Positions 20,036 through 30,100 of a stretch of DNA of 64,000 nucleotides are shown piece after piece. How positions within the stretch are numbered: the stretch's first letter is position 1; every line of letters begins with the position of its first letter. The DNA is from Hyperoplus lanceolatus (Eukaryota > Chordata > Actinopteri > Uranoscopiformes > Ammodytidae). The translations under genes were made by a program, and so were the position numbers. The DNA lies in contig CM049404.1 in the NCBI GenBank assembly GCA_026929865.2, forward strand, positions 12,228,001 through 12,292,000, read 5' to 3'. The notes beneath the pieces were generated by a model. It was not told the origin of the DNA and ran no database searches. It saw only the letters and a program-made list of their open reading frames with translations.

Positions 20036-21330
20036 TAGGGGTGGTGAAAGAAATCCATTAGTGGGAAAATCGCGATTCCTATCTCCTGTGATTTTAAATC
20101 GATTCATAATTTGCCAAAATCAATAAAAACATTTATTTCTTTTTTAAAATCACTATTTTACACTCAACAAAAATATAAACGCAACACTTTTGTTTTTGCT
20201 CCCATTTTTCATGAGATGGACTTAAAGATCTAAAATTCATTCCAGATACACAATTGTACCATTTCTCTCAAACATTGTTCACAAATCTGTCTAAATGTGT
20301 GATAGTGAGCACTTCTGCTTTGCTGAGATAATCCATCCCACCTCACAGGTGTGCCACATCAAGATGTTGATTTGACATCATGATTAGTGCACAGGTGTGC
20401 CTTAGACTGTCCACAATAAAAGGCCACCCTGAAATGTGCAGTTTTGTCTCACAGCAAAATGCCACAGATGCCACAAGCATTGAGGGAGCGTGCAATTGGC
20501 ATGCTGACAGCAGGAATGTCAACCAGATCTGTTGCTTGTGCATTGAATGTTCATTTCTCCACCATAAGCCGTCTCCAGCAACTTCGCACAGCCATTGAAG
20601 AGGAGTGGACCAACATTCCACAGGCCACAATTGACAATCTGATAAACTCTATGCGAAGAAGATGTTTTGCACTGCATGAGGCAAATGGTGGTCACACCAG
20701 ATACTGACTGGTTCTGAGTCCCCAGACCCCCAATAAAGCAAAAAAATGCACATTTCAGAGTGGCCTTTTATTGTGGACAGTCTAAGGCACACCTGTGCAC
20801 TAATCATGATGTCAGATCAGCATCTTGATGTGGCACACCTGTGAGGTGGGATGGATTATCTCAGCAAAGCAGAAGTGCTCACTATCACACATTTAGACAG
20901 ATTTATGAACAATGTTTGAGAGAAATGGTACAATTGTGTATCTGGAATGAATTTTAGATCTTTAAGTCCATCTCATGGAAAATGGGAGCAAAAACAAAAG
21001 TGTTGCGTTTATATTTTTGTTGAGTATAAATAATGCATTTTGCTGCTGCCGGTAATGTTGACTTGCTTTAAAATCACATGCATTACAAGCTTCACATTAA
21101 ATTAGACTGAAAGGAAGATAAACAAGACATGGACTTTAATTTTATTTCAAATTTTCCCACATCACATCTTAGCACACAGTGGACTGGAGTAGATCCTGAA
21201 ATCCTCTTTGAAACTGATTCCAGAAATCTAATTTGAGTCGGAAATCATTTTGAATCGAAAAATCGATTTTGAATGAAATCGTGACCCCGGGAATCGATAT
21301 CGATATCGAATCGTGGTATTCCAAACGACT
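20036..21330. mobile_element. ATCGATT-rich hAT-like element split by a Tc1 insertion
   Basis: Both flanks of the Tc1 element carry ATCGATT/CGATTC subrepeats like those in the hAT at 7706-8432, and the left begins TTAGGGGTGGTGAAAG. I could not confirm the ends or target duplication, so the boundaries are approximate. Confidence 0.45.
20161..21026 (+). mobile_element. Internally deleted Tc1 element with long terminal repeats
   Basis: Inverted repeats of about 280 bases start CTCAACAAAAATATAAACGC and are flanked by TA. A 246-base frame (20459-20704, stop at 20705) encodes the N-terminal HTH of a Tc1 transposase (MPQALRERAIGMLTAGMSTR, VHFSTISRLQQ) fused in frame to its C-terminal tail (AIEEEWTNIPQATIDNLINS through GGHTRY). 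The whole catalytic core is deleted, so it cannot transpose by itself. Confidence 0.92.
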
Positions 21331-22470
21331 CACAGACCTAAAATATATACAAGAATAGGTGTGCCGCTGCTGAGAGACAGTTGTGTTGTTGATGAAATTG
21401 TTTCGTGCTCTTTCAAATGGAAGTGTGTGTGTGCACCTTGGACTTCACCCCGCTGGATAAATCTGCCAACACAAGATGTTGTTTTTTGAGCTTCGCCTGA
21501 GCTGCTTTATACCCAGCAATTATCCGCTTGTCTTAATTAATGTGTTTAGCTTACAGCCTTTATTCCTGAAGGTCTTTCAAGACGCTTTCGACCCCAATAT
21601 CAAGTGCATTGCTATTCCCTTGTGTCCTTGATACGTTGCTTCAAGTTGACTTTGAATTATTGAGCTCTGTGGCAAAGCTCATCTGTGTAACTTTAATAAA
21701 TTAACACCCTCGAGATCTAACCTGAAATAAGTGCTTAGTTAAATTTGTCCTGTGATAAAGATGTTTCGCTAATGACTCTGAGCTACCAGGGGTAAAATAG
21801 CCCTAGCCCTTTCAGACTAATCACTGGGAAGAACTTAATAGACAAGGACCTGAAATTTTGTTAATTAGCAGCACTGCATCAGGTGTTATTACAGGGCAGC
21901 GATGGGGATCTTTCATTTAAAATAAAGCTTAAATGACAGTCGGACTCTCTTTTAGTGCACATAAACTAAGACAATGAACATTCTCTTTTTGCGTAGTTAT
22001 TTGCTTTCAGGCATATTTCATCCAGAAAACATGGTGTGGCGCAGCTGTTTATAGTACACACCGACTAATGGTCGCCTGGAGCATTTTCTTTATGCTTTCT
22101 GATTCAAACCATTATGGAGAGGACCTGAAAAAACCCACCTCTAAGAATAGACTCAAAGTCATGGGGATGTGTGTTTTGTCACTGACAGATTGCTGTGGTT
22201 TGATATTACATGGTGAGGCAGGAGCTGCAGGTTGTAGAGATCCCGAGCACGTCGCTGGTGGAGAGGAAGTCAGTGAAACACGAGACGTATTGGTCAGCCC
22301 TTTCCTGACCTAAAGGTCAGAAATCTCAATTGAGCATTCTTTTTATAGGGTTACATTTCCTTGAATCTATATAATATGTCCTCTGTGTTTAGTACCGTTG
22401 GCTCTATATAATTCCTCTGGAGGAATATATTTGCTGTTTTCTAAGGATTCCGGTCATTCCACAAGTTCAA
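21331..22470. other. Repeat-poor intron stretch
   Basis: No element ends, microsatellites or frames seen. Balanced composition with several TTAATTAA and CAATTA homeodomain-type cores. Possible conserved non-coding DNA, but not demonstrable here. Confidence 0.3.
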
Positions 22471-22479
22471 TGCAGACTG

Positions 22480-22890
22480 AAATATCTCCACAACTATCTG
22501 ATGGATTGCCATGAAATTCTGTATAGATATTTTATGGTTCTTTGAAGATCAATCCTATTGTCTTTCGTGATCCCCTGACTTTACCCCCTACACCACGATA
22601 AGCTTGAAATGTTTTTTTTTGTGAAACATTTCATTAATTTCTTCTTTATTTCGATCAGAATGAAAACAAATAAAATGTGAAAACAGCATACAAAAAACAA
22701 GAATATTTTTAAGAGTCAACAATATTCCTAAACAAGTGAATTCTATATGTTCGAATAGGAGCAGGAGGAAGTCAACGCTTATTAATACACACCCCTTCTC
22801 AACAACTAGTGGATAGATTGCCATGACACTTGGTAGAGATATTCATGTCCCCCTCAGGATGAATTGTAATCACTTTGTGAGCATGTTAGC
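22480..22890. mobile_element. Dispersed fish repeat interrupted by a LINE-tail fragment
   Basis: 22480-22610 and 22800-22890 are two pieces of a common fish repeat (GGATTGCCATGAAATT and CATGTCCCCCTCAGGATGAA). Between them, about 22612-22798 resembles the 3' end of a fish LINE (GAATAGGAGCAGGAGGAAGT, then ACACCCCTTCT). A related fragment is at about 50,420-50,495. Confidence 0.6.
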
Positions 22891-23426
22891 ATGCTGACTC
22901 AAAGCATCACTGCGCCTTAGAACAGCCACACAGAGCTGCCTGCACGACTCCCGTCAGACTTGCTTCAAATTGAGAGAGAGTGTGTGAATGAAAGAGAGGT
23001 CATCATTTTACCCTCTCACCAGTTTGCATTTTACAGTTACATATTGCCATTGTGGAAGAAAAGCAGTTTTACAGCTCAAATTGTCCTTAAAGAAAAAATC
23101 CAATTGCTTAGCATAATTTACACAGGATTGCAACACTGTCTAATTCGACAAGATAATGTTCTCACGACTAGAAGTGCATTCCTCCAAAGCTCTCACTGTG
23201 TTTTAAGTGAACACAAGAGAGCTGGGTGAGTGCAGCGCCAGTTTGTAGCATCAACACGGACAGCAGCAGAGCGAGGCAGAGGAAGGCAGTGTCAGGGTGT
23301 GTCTGCGGCGGGACGTGTCCTGACAGGCTGTGGCTCATTAAACCCCTATCAGATGCGAGAGGTCAAGACAACAGCGACACACTCTGCCTCCATGTGTATA
23401 GTGTAGACATACACGCACCCACATAC

Positions 23427-23435
23427 GCACGCACG

Positions 23436-23466
<31 letters not shown>

Positions 23467-23507
23467 GCGCACACACACTCACACACTCTCTCACACACAC
23501 ACACACA

Positions 23508-23547
<40 letters not shown>
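23427..23547. repeat. (CA)n/(CACT) compound microsatellite
   Basis: CA units with CTCACA and GCGCAC interruptions, giving misleading frames on both strands. Confidence 0.9.
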
Positions 23548-23551
<4 letters not shown>

Positions 23552-23877
23552 GCAGGATAATACTCTAGACCTTTTGAGTTGTTTTATTTTTAGCATTTTA
23601 ATCATTCATGCCAACGGCTGAAAAATTCGGAGAAATCTTTAGACAAAAGCTTGAAGAGACTAACGGCTTATAGAATTAGGATTGATGCCGATGGAAATAC
23701 GTTGAACGTGATTACTTGCAAAAATAAGTTTATGGTTTTGTTTTAACTCTCTTCTCACGACATACTTAATGCAAGTTGTATTATGTATGTGTGGCTGGCT
23801 GAATGGATGGATTGGTGCCTAGTTGTTGGGAAGGCAGGTCGACAGTGTTGCTACAGACGGTTTCACAGTGGGGTACA

Positions 23878-23951
23878 GAGAGAGAGAGAGAAAGAGAGAA
23901 AGAAAGAGGGAGATAGAGAGAGACAGAAATAGGGAGATAGAGAGAGAGACA
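23878..23951. repeat. (GA)n-rich low-complexity tract
   Basis: Interrupted GA/GAAA/GATA purine tract. Confidence 0.8.
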
Positions 23952-24659
23952 CAGAGGTTCTGGGGGCATTGTTTGGCAGGGATGAAGGCGCAAGCATAAT
24001 TCCAGGTTGAGACATGCAGGCGTAACCTGCACTTCTTGTTTGATCGTGTTTTATTCAAATGTGCTAGAACAACAATGAACTGTAAGGTCAAATAAGTAAG
24101 CGCTATGCCAACTTCGGGCAGCGTGATGCCCCCTCTATCTCTGCCTGACCTCTGTACTCACCATTTTTCTCCTGTTGCTTCCAGATTGTTGGAGAAAAAA
24201 CACAACAATCCCTCTGTATTTTATAGTTACATACTTAATTCTCAACCTTTTGCTGCGCTCTACGCTAAAATCCTTCCACTTCAGCTTTTCTCCCAAATCC
24301 CTACCAGAGACCCCTCTTTTTGCTGAGCAGTAGGAGCTAGAATGGAGGAAGAGGATATCTTTCGGATCTGCCTGTCGAATGACCACTCAAGTTGGGAGGA
24401 TTATTGAAATCCTGTCCTTCTCTCACTGCGGAGGACCCAGGGTGCCCCTGAGAGGGCTTGGCTTGGTGTTATAGTCTGGGAAGCCTTGTCCGTGTCATCC
24501 TCACCCATGCCAAGGGTTATCATTGTCATACATTGGCTTAAGAGGATTGGATCTTGGGTGAAGTGATGTGCAATTGCTTATCTTCTGACCACAATGGAGC
24601 GAGAGATCAGTATTATCCATTAGAAATATTGTGTCTGAGCAGGTTTTATCGACGTTTAA

Positions 24660-25090
24660 AGGTGCAGTGTGTAGTAATTGGTGTTTTTTCAGAATATAAT
24701 TGGTAAAAGTGGAATATTATATTCATAAGTTTGAATTAGTGTATGAAAGCTTAAACAGTAAAGGTGTTCTTTATTTATCACCGTAGAGCCGCCATGTTGC
24801 ACGGCCATGTTTCTGCAATAGCGCAGAATGGACAAATGTAACGGGCATACACGTGTTTAAATATAGTGGGTGTCCGTCGGTAATGCACCTGTTGGAAGAA
24901 GTACTATCAAATAATGCACCTTCACCTTATCACTTAATAGTGTGGGAAGCATTGAGTCAGAGTTGGATGATGCCATCTTTATTTACTAGCTTCTCTTCCT
25001 CGAAGGCCGTCGTAAATTCTGTAAATTCCCCAGACGGAAGTTTTCAGCACAAGATGATGCCAAAATACACCTTAAATACACGCTGCACTT
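24660..25090. mobile_element. TTAA-flanked MITE
   Basis: Ends AGGTGCAGTGTGTA / TACACGCTGCACTT (12 of 14 paired) flanked by TTAA at 24656-24659 and 25091-25094. It is 431 bp and non-coding. Confidence 0.8.
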
Positions 25091-25096
25091 TTAAAG

Positions 25097-25325
25097 GAAT
25101 AGTTTGACATTTTGGGAAATACTCCTCCTCCTTACTGAGATTGCTATGAGAAGAGCGACACCACTGTCTATTAAATAGAAAAGAGACAGCCATGAGATGG
25201 TTAGCTTAGCTTCGCATAAGTAGCGGCAGGGGTAAACCTGGCTCCAGCTTCATATACTTTCATCAAATTCTCAGCACGTTAAAGCCAATAAACATATTTG
25301 AAAAAATTTCAAACTATTCCTGTTG
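25097..25325. mobile_element. Dispersed fish repeat (GGAATAGTTTGACATTTTGG type)
   Basis: Begins GGAATAGTTTGACATTTTGG and contains GGTTAGCTTAGCTTCGCATA followed by a CCTGGCTC segment, characteristic of a very common teleost repeat. Related copies are at about 34,640-34,940 and 38,005-38,730. Confidence 0.65.
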
Positions 25326-26447
25326 TGTTGTAGATTGTAAAAGTGTGGATTCCTGCTCCCCTACCTTGTGTATCTGTTGTTGCCCTGTGTGTCACGGTGA
25401 CAGTGCTGCTCTGATAATGTCACAGGAACTTTGTACGCTCACTCCGGACATCACAGCTGTCAAGTCACTGTCGACTCAAACACATCTTCACCATGTCAGC
25501 CACCTCTTCAGCCCAAACACACACACAGCTGCTGCTGTTCCCCAGGATAACTTTATTTTCGATACAGACTTGCCCTGAGACTTGTCCCTTTAGTTAGCTC
25601 AGTGCACAAAATATGCCATTACATACTGTGATTGAGCAGACAATAAGACAATAGGGGGAGAATGCAGGATGCAAACTAATATTTCATCGTGTACAGAAAA
25701 ATCTATAAAAGTCTTTATTTATGTGAAAGCATCATGCATCACTGAGGATACAGAAATGATTCTCCAGGTTTGGTAGCTTGCCTTTTCCGAGCGCGTGTTC
25801 ATTCAATCGTAGCTTTATCTGAATGCAAACTAGATTTTTCCATTTCACCGATGACGATGTGCTGGAACGAGCACCTTCTCCTACGTAATGTTGTGTGTTG
25901 TTTACATGCAAACATAACGTCAGCCTGCAGCAAGCATGAGGGAAGATCTCTGTGTTTCTTTTGGTTGAACAGTCGTGCATTTTGCTGTAGCATGTTTGCA
26001 TAAAAGCCACAGTTTCCATGTTGGGTTGTTCTTTCAGGCTGCCTTGTTCTCAGAAATGATCCCCAACCTATGAAAATGGAATTATTCATCACTTTCAAGA
26101 ATATTCTGAAACATTTAAACTCCCAAGACCTCTGAAGTCTTCAATTCACAATGTTTAAAGGTGGAGACAGCGATTCTGTAGAATGTTTGTTGAGAAAATC
26201 CCTTTTATCAAAGTCAGTGAATTTCTCCTCACAATTTGATAGCTGTCTGTACTGAGTGAACTGTGTGCTGAAAAAAAATCAGGTGTTACTACACAGCCTA
26301 GGCACTGTAAATTGGTATGTAAAAAGAGGGGGCCCACCGTAGCAACATGTCAGTTTATAGAGCCTAGGCTGTGTTTTAAAACCTATTTTTTCCAGGGTTA
26401 GGGTTAGTAAGTACACAGTAAGTGCAGGTAGTGGATCGTGAGTGACG

Positions 26448-26504
26448 AGACTTTCACTGATTTTTTTTCGTGAGTGGAGACTTTCACTGATTTTTTTTTT
26501 TTTT
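26448..26504. repeat. Duplicated SINE target site
   Basis: AGACTTTCACTGATTTT occurs at 26448 and again at 26478, followed by T runs. A third copy is at 26680 on the other side of the SINE. Confidence 0.85.
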
Positions 26505-26679
26505 GAAGATATTTTTTTGGCATTTTTATGCTTTATTGATAGTTTAGAGACAGAGTTGAAATGGGGCACAGAGGGGAGTGACATTCAGAGAACGACCGCG
26601 GGCTGGAATCGAACCCAGGTCCGCTGCTGGTCGAGGCCCATGGGGGGGACGCCCTACCAACTGAGCTAAGGGCGCCCCT
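26495..26679 (-). mobile_element. tRNA-derived SINE (minus strand)
   Basis: On the minus strand starts GGGGCGCCCTTAGCTCAGTT with box A TAGCTCAGTTGG and a perfect box B GGTTCGATTCC, then a non-tRNA body ending in AATAAAGCATAAAAATGCC and a poly(A) (T run on plus). Direct repeats of AGACTTTCACTGATTTT at 26478 and 26680 are the target duplication. It is a retroposon, not a functional tRNA gene. Confidence 0.9.
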
Positions 26680-26877
26680 AGACTTTCACTGATTTTGACA
26701 AAAACATTTTGTTAACAACAACAATCATGCTCCATAATCGCTGACAAAGTAACCTCCTGCCTGAAGTCAAAGGGTCCTTCCTTAGCTTATTGTGTAATTG
26801 ACCCTTTTTTTCTCGTTTTCTCAACTGTCTCACACCCATCTGCTCACGCTCCGATTCTGTTTGTTTCTCCTCTCCAG

Positions 26878-27167
26878 CTCGTTTGCCATGTCTAAGACAG
26901 TGGTGAAGAAGCAGCACTGGCGCTCCAAGGTGCAGGACAGCTTCGTGCCCTTGCTGGGCTCGTCGGGGGAGCTGGGGGTGGCCGCCGGTGGTGGAGCAGA
27001 TTATGGAGAGTTTCCATTTGTCACGTCAGCTCCGGGGGGCGGGCTCACAGTCGGTGACATCATACTAGAGATCGGGGGGACACCAGTATTGGGGATGACA
27101 TTAGGAGACGTGCGCGGTGTCCTCAACTCCTGCCCCCATCCCGTCCGCATCAAAACTGTGTCACCAG
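26878..27167 (+). CDS. magix: magix exon 2: start codon and PDZ0
   Basis: Acceptor TCTCCAG; ten bases of leader, then ATG at 26888. Codes for [20 protein letters not shown], the conserved MAGI opening, and a PDZ0 with [20 protein letters not shown]. Carboxylate-loop residues are GELG rather than GLGF. It ends in phase 1 (CCAG/gtatga). Confidence 0.92.
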
Positions 27168-30100
27168 GTATGACAAGGCACAATAATGAAACCATTTACA
27201 CGTTAGTCTGAAGCTTATTATTTTTTCAGGTGTGTTAATCTTTTTTTTCTGCTATCAGCCATCATAACACATTCAAACTTTATTCATCTCCCTAATCTTG
27301 CAGAACATTTCAATCAATCAAATCAAACTGTATTTCTATAGCACTTTTTGTACACAGCGAAGGCAATGTTTCAAAGATAAAAAACAAAAACAAAAAAACA
27401 ACCCCCCCAAATGGCAAAAAACTACTTTCAGAAAACTCAATAAACACCAACTACACTCAAAGACTACACTCAAACAATCTGTCACACCGGTGTCCAAGCT
27501 GTCATCCGTAATAATCTTGCTCAATAACCCTCCACTGACTCTCACAACGCTAAATCTGCAGCCTGTAGAATTCGGACGCTGATGTGCACTGGTCAATTAG
27601 TCTGGCTATGTCAAGGCGATCTGACAATATGTGGGTAGGAGGAGGTCAAAACTGCTGATGACACATGACAAGAGCGTGGCGATATAGTTGTCTGTCACAC
27701 GCAAGAGGGGCCTTGATGTTTAGAACAGGGGGCTAGAGGTAACGGATGTCTTTGTTGGCTCCGAACAGAGCGATATGTCATTGGAGTGTCACCTGACCGT
27801 GGCTCCCGATGGCCTTGCTTGCTTAGATTGATAGCTGATTTGGCCACAGGGGTGTAAATGGGGACCTTTGCTCCCGGTCCCTCGGCTGCTGGTATAGATC
27901 CATTATCGTTTCCGAAGTCTGCCTGGCTCTCCCTGGGCAGCTTGACTACGTGAAGCGCGGACAGTGATGGATGATCCTGTGCTCGATGGGTTGTTGTACC
28001 ACACCTCCTCCTCCTATTCCTACTACTGCTACTACAACTCCCTGTGCTCCAGACCTCCAATACAGGACACCAGGCCACCTTCCCCGGAGGCAGGGAAGCA
28101 GTTTAAAGGTTTTAGCACAAACACTGGTGCTCTGAGGACAGTAACAAAGAGTATAGTGATTTGATCTGTCCATCAAATTAAAGTACCCTTCAGTGGTTTC
28201 TGACTGCAGAGCCCTGGAAGCTCCTCTTCTTTGCATTGTTATAAACCTTGACACGTGACTGGCTTTAATGCTGGCCCATGTGTGATGCCTTAACTCATTC
28301 TACTAGAGATTTTACAAAATCCAAGTCGGGATACAAAGTCGGGTCATTGACTTTCAGAGAGATGATGTAGAATAAAATAATAGCAGCTGTTTCATAACAT
28401 GATGAACAAAAGCCCCATCATTCCTCCCAAAAGGCCCCGCTGGCTAAATTAATTTCCCCTTTATAAGCGGCTGCCATATGTGGCCAGTCATATGAGCGTG
28501 CACTAATACAGTTATACCACGGTGACGTTTTTTTAATGTTAATGGCACACAGCAAATTTTAGTGTGCTCCGGGGCAGAACCGCTGCAACAGACATATAGC
28601 CATGGGGGGCAGCCTGTAGGTGAAGCACAGACACAGCACGATCGTCTGTCAGAGTGACAACCTCCCAGCCAATCCATAACAGGGAGTGACCTGTCATCAG
28701 AGGTTGTAAAGCACCAGAGATGATATTAAGAGATCAGAGAGAGGAGAAACTGAGCCCCTATGTTCGGCTCTTTCCAGTTCAACCGGTGGTGTCAACCTCA
28801 ACTGTGGTGGCAGAAACACTTAACCTTAGTAGGTTTTTGTGCATGCATGAGGGACTTGGGAAAACACCTGTGAATTCATACAGAGAGATCAGTAGGTGTC
28901 AATGTGAAAGGCTATGTTGTAAAATGATGGTGTTAAATCAAGCCTAGCAGCAGTAGAGATTAGAACACTGAATAAATTCCTACTTGACGGGGATACACAC
29001 AAATCTTAGAGTTGATATACAGTACATCATGAGTGTGTTTGTGCTTACTGGGCTGATTTCTTCATGTCTCTCTGCCACGCTTGTACCTTTGCCCTTCCCT
29101 CAGGCTCCACATTGTGCAAGGATCTCAGGTTGTATCTGAGTAAGTGCTTCACGCCCGGCTCAGTGGACAGCCAACTTCAGCAGGTCATTCGAGAGAACCT
29201 CTACCTCCGCGCCATGCCTTGTAAGTCCCATTCTGTGGTTCTCTCATCACCTTCAATACACAGTATCGCTCCATACTGTGTCCTTATATTTATGTGTCCT
29301 CTTCATTTGCCCATAAATTGCATTACAGTATTACATGTCATTTTTAGCTTATATCCAAAGCAACTTACAACTGGAGGTAGGCATTTAGCATTAGGGTCTT
29401 GCCTAAGGACCCTAACATGACTGCCCAGACCGTGAATCAGAGCCTTGTTTTCAGTATCAAAGTCAGTGGTGTGCCCAGCTGCCAATAAATGATATGTTCC
29501 ATGTTTTAATACCAATATTAAACTAATTTTCACCTCCTCCTCCTCCTCCTCACTCATAATATTAATCATCCAAGGCTCCCTTAAGTTACGGACCTCATTA
29601 ATTCTTTGATAACACATCTCATGGTTGCCGCCGTGTGACTGTGTTGGTGTTAATTGGCGTTTAAGCCGGCAGAACTATTTTACGCACTTACCTTGTGTCA
29701 GTGCATGTGAGGAGAACTTGTAATGAAAAAAGTGTCATTATTAGACCTGTTTATGAGACTAGAATATATTTGATCAAGTTTGAAGGAAATGCCATACGGG
29801 CAGTGAGTTGGATATTCCCATAGCAACAGTCTGTATTGCCACAACACGGCATGGGTTTATCCTCAGTGGCAGTCCTCACCCCTGTGCTCCAGGCTGTTAC
29901 TTTGTTTGGGTGGTGGTAAGACGGTATCAAATGGGATGGTAGCTGTGTTTGACAGGTTCCTTTCATCCTTTTTTTTTTTTTTTTGTATGATCCCCTGACA
30001 AAGAGGACGAGCAATTTCGTTTGGATGCCTGTGAATAAAATCAAGCACAATGGCAGCTAAAGGCAGCTAGTTGTAGTACATCTGTTGCTATCTTAATCCT

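Larger units (their letters stand above)
13388..26877 (+). other. Intron 1 of the MAGIX-like gene (13.5 kb)
   Basis: Inferred from the donor at 13387 and the acceptor TCTCCAG at 26877. It contains (TG)n, (TC)n and (CA)n arrays, a LINE 3' fragment, hAT, Tc1, TTAA and SINE elements, and repeat-poor stretches (about 16.2-17.2 kb and 21.4-22.1 kb) that could hold regulatory DNA. No exon was recognised inside. Confidence 0.5.

Noticed and set aside
26600-26679. A tRNA gene on the minus strand
   Set aside because: Box A and box B are good, but a non-tRNA body, poly(A) tail and target duplication show a SINE.
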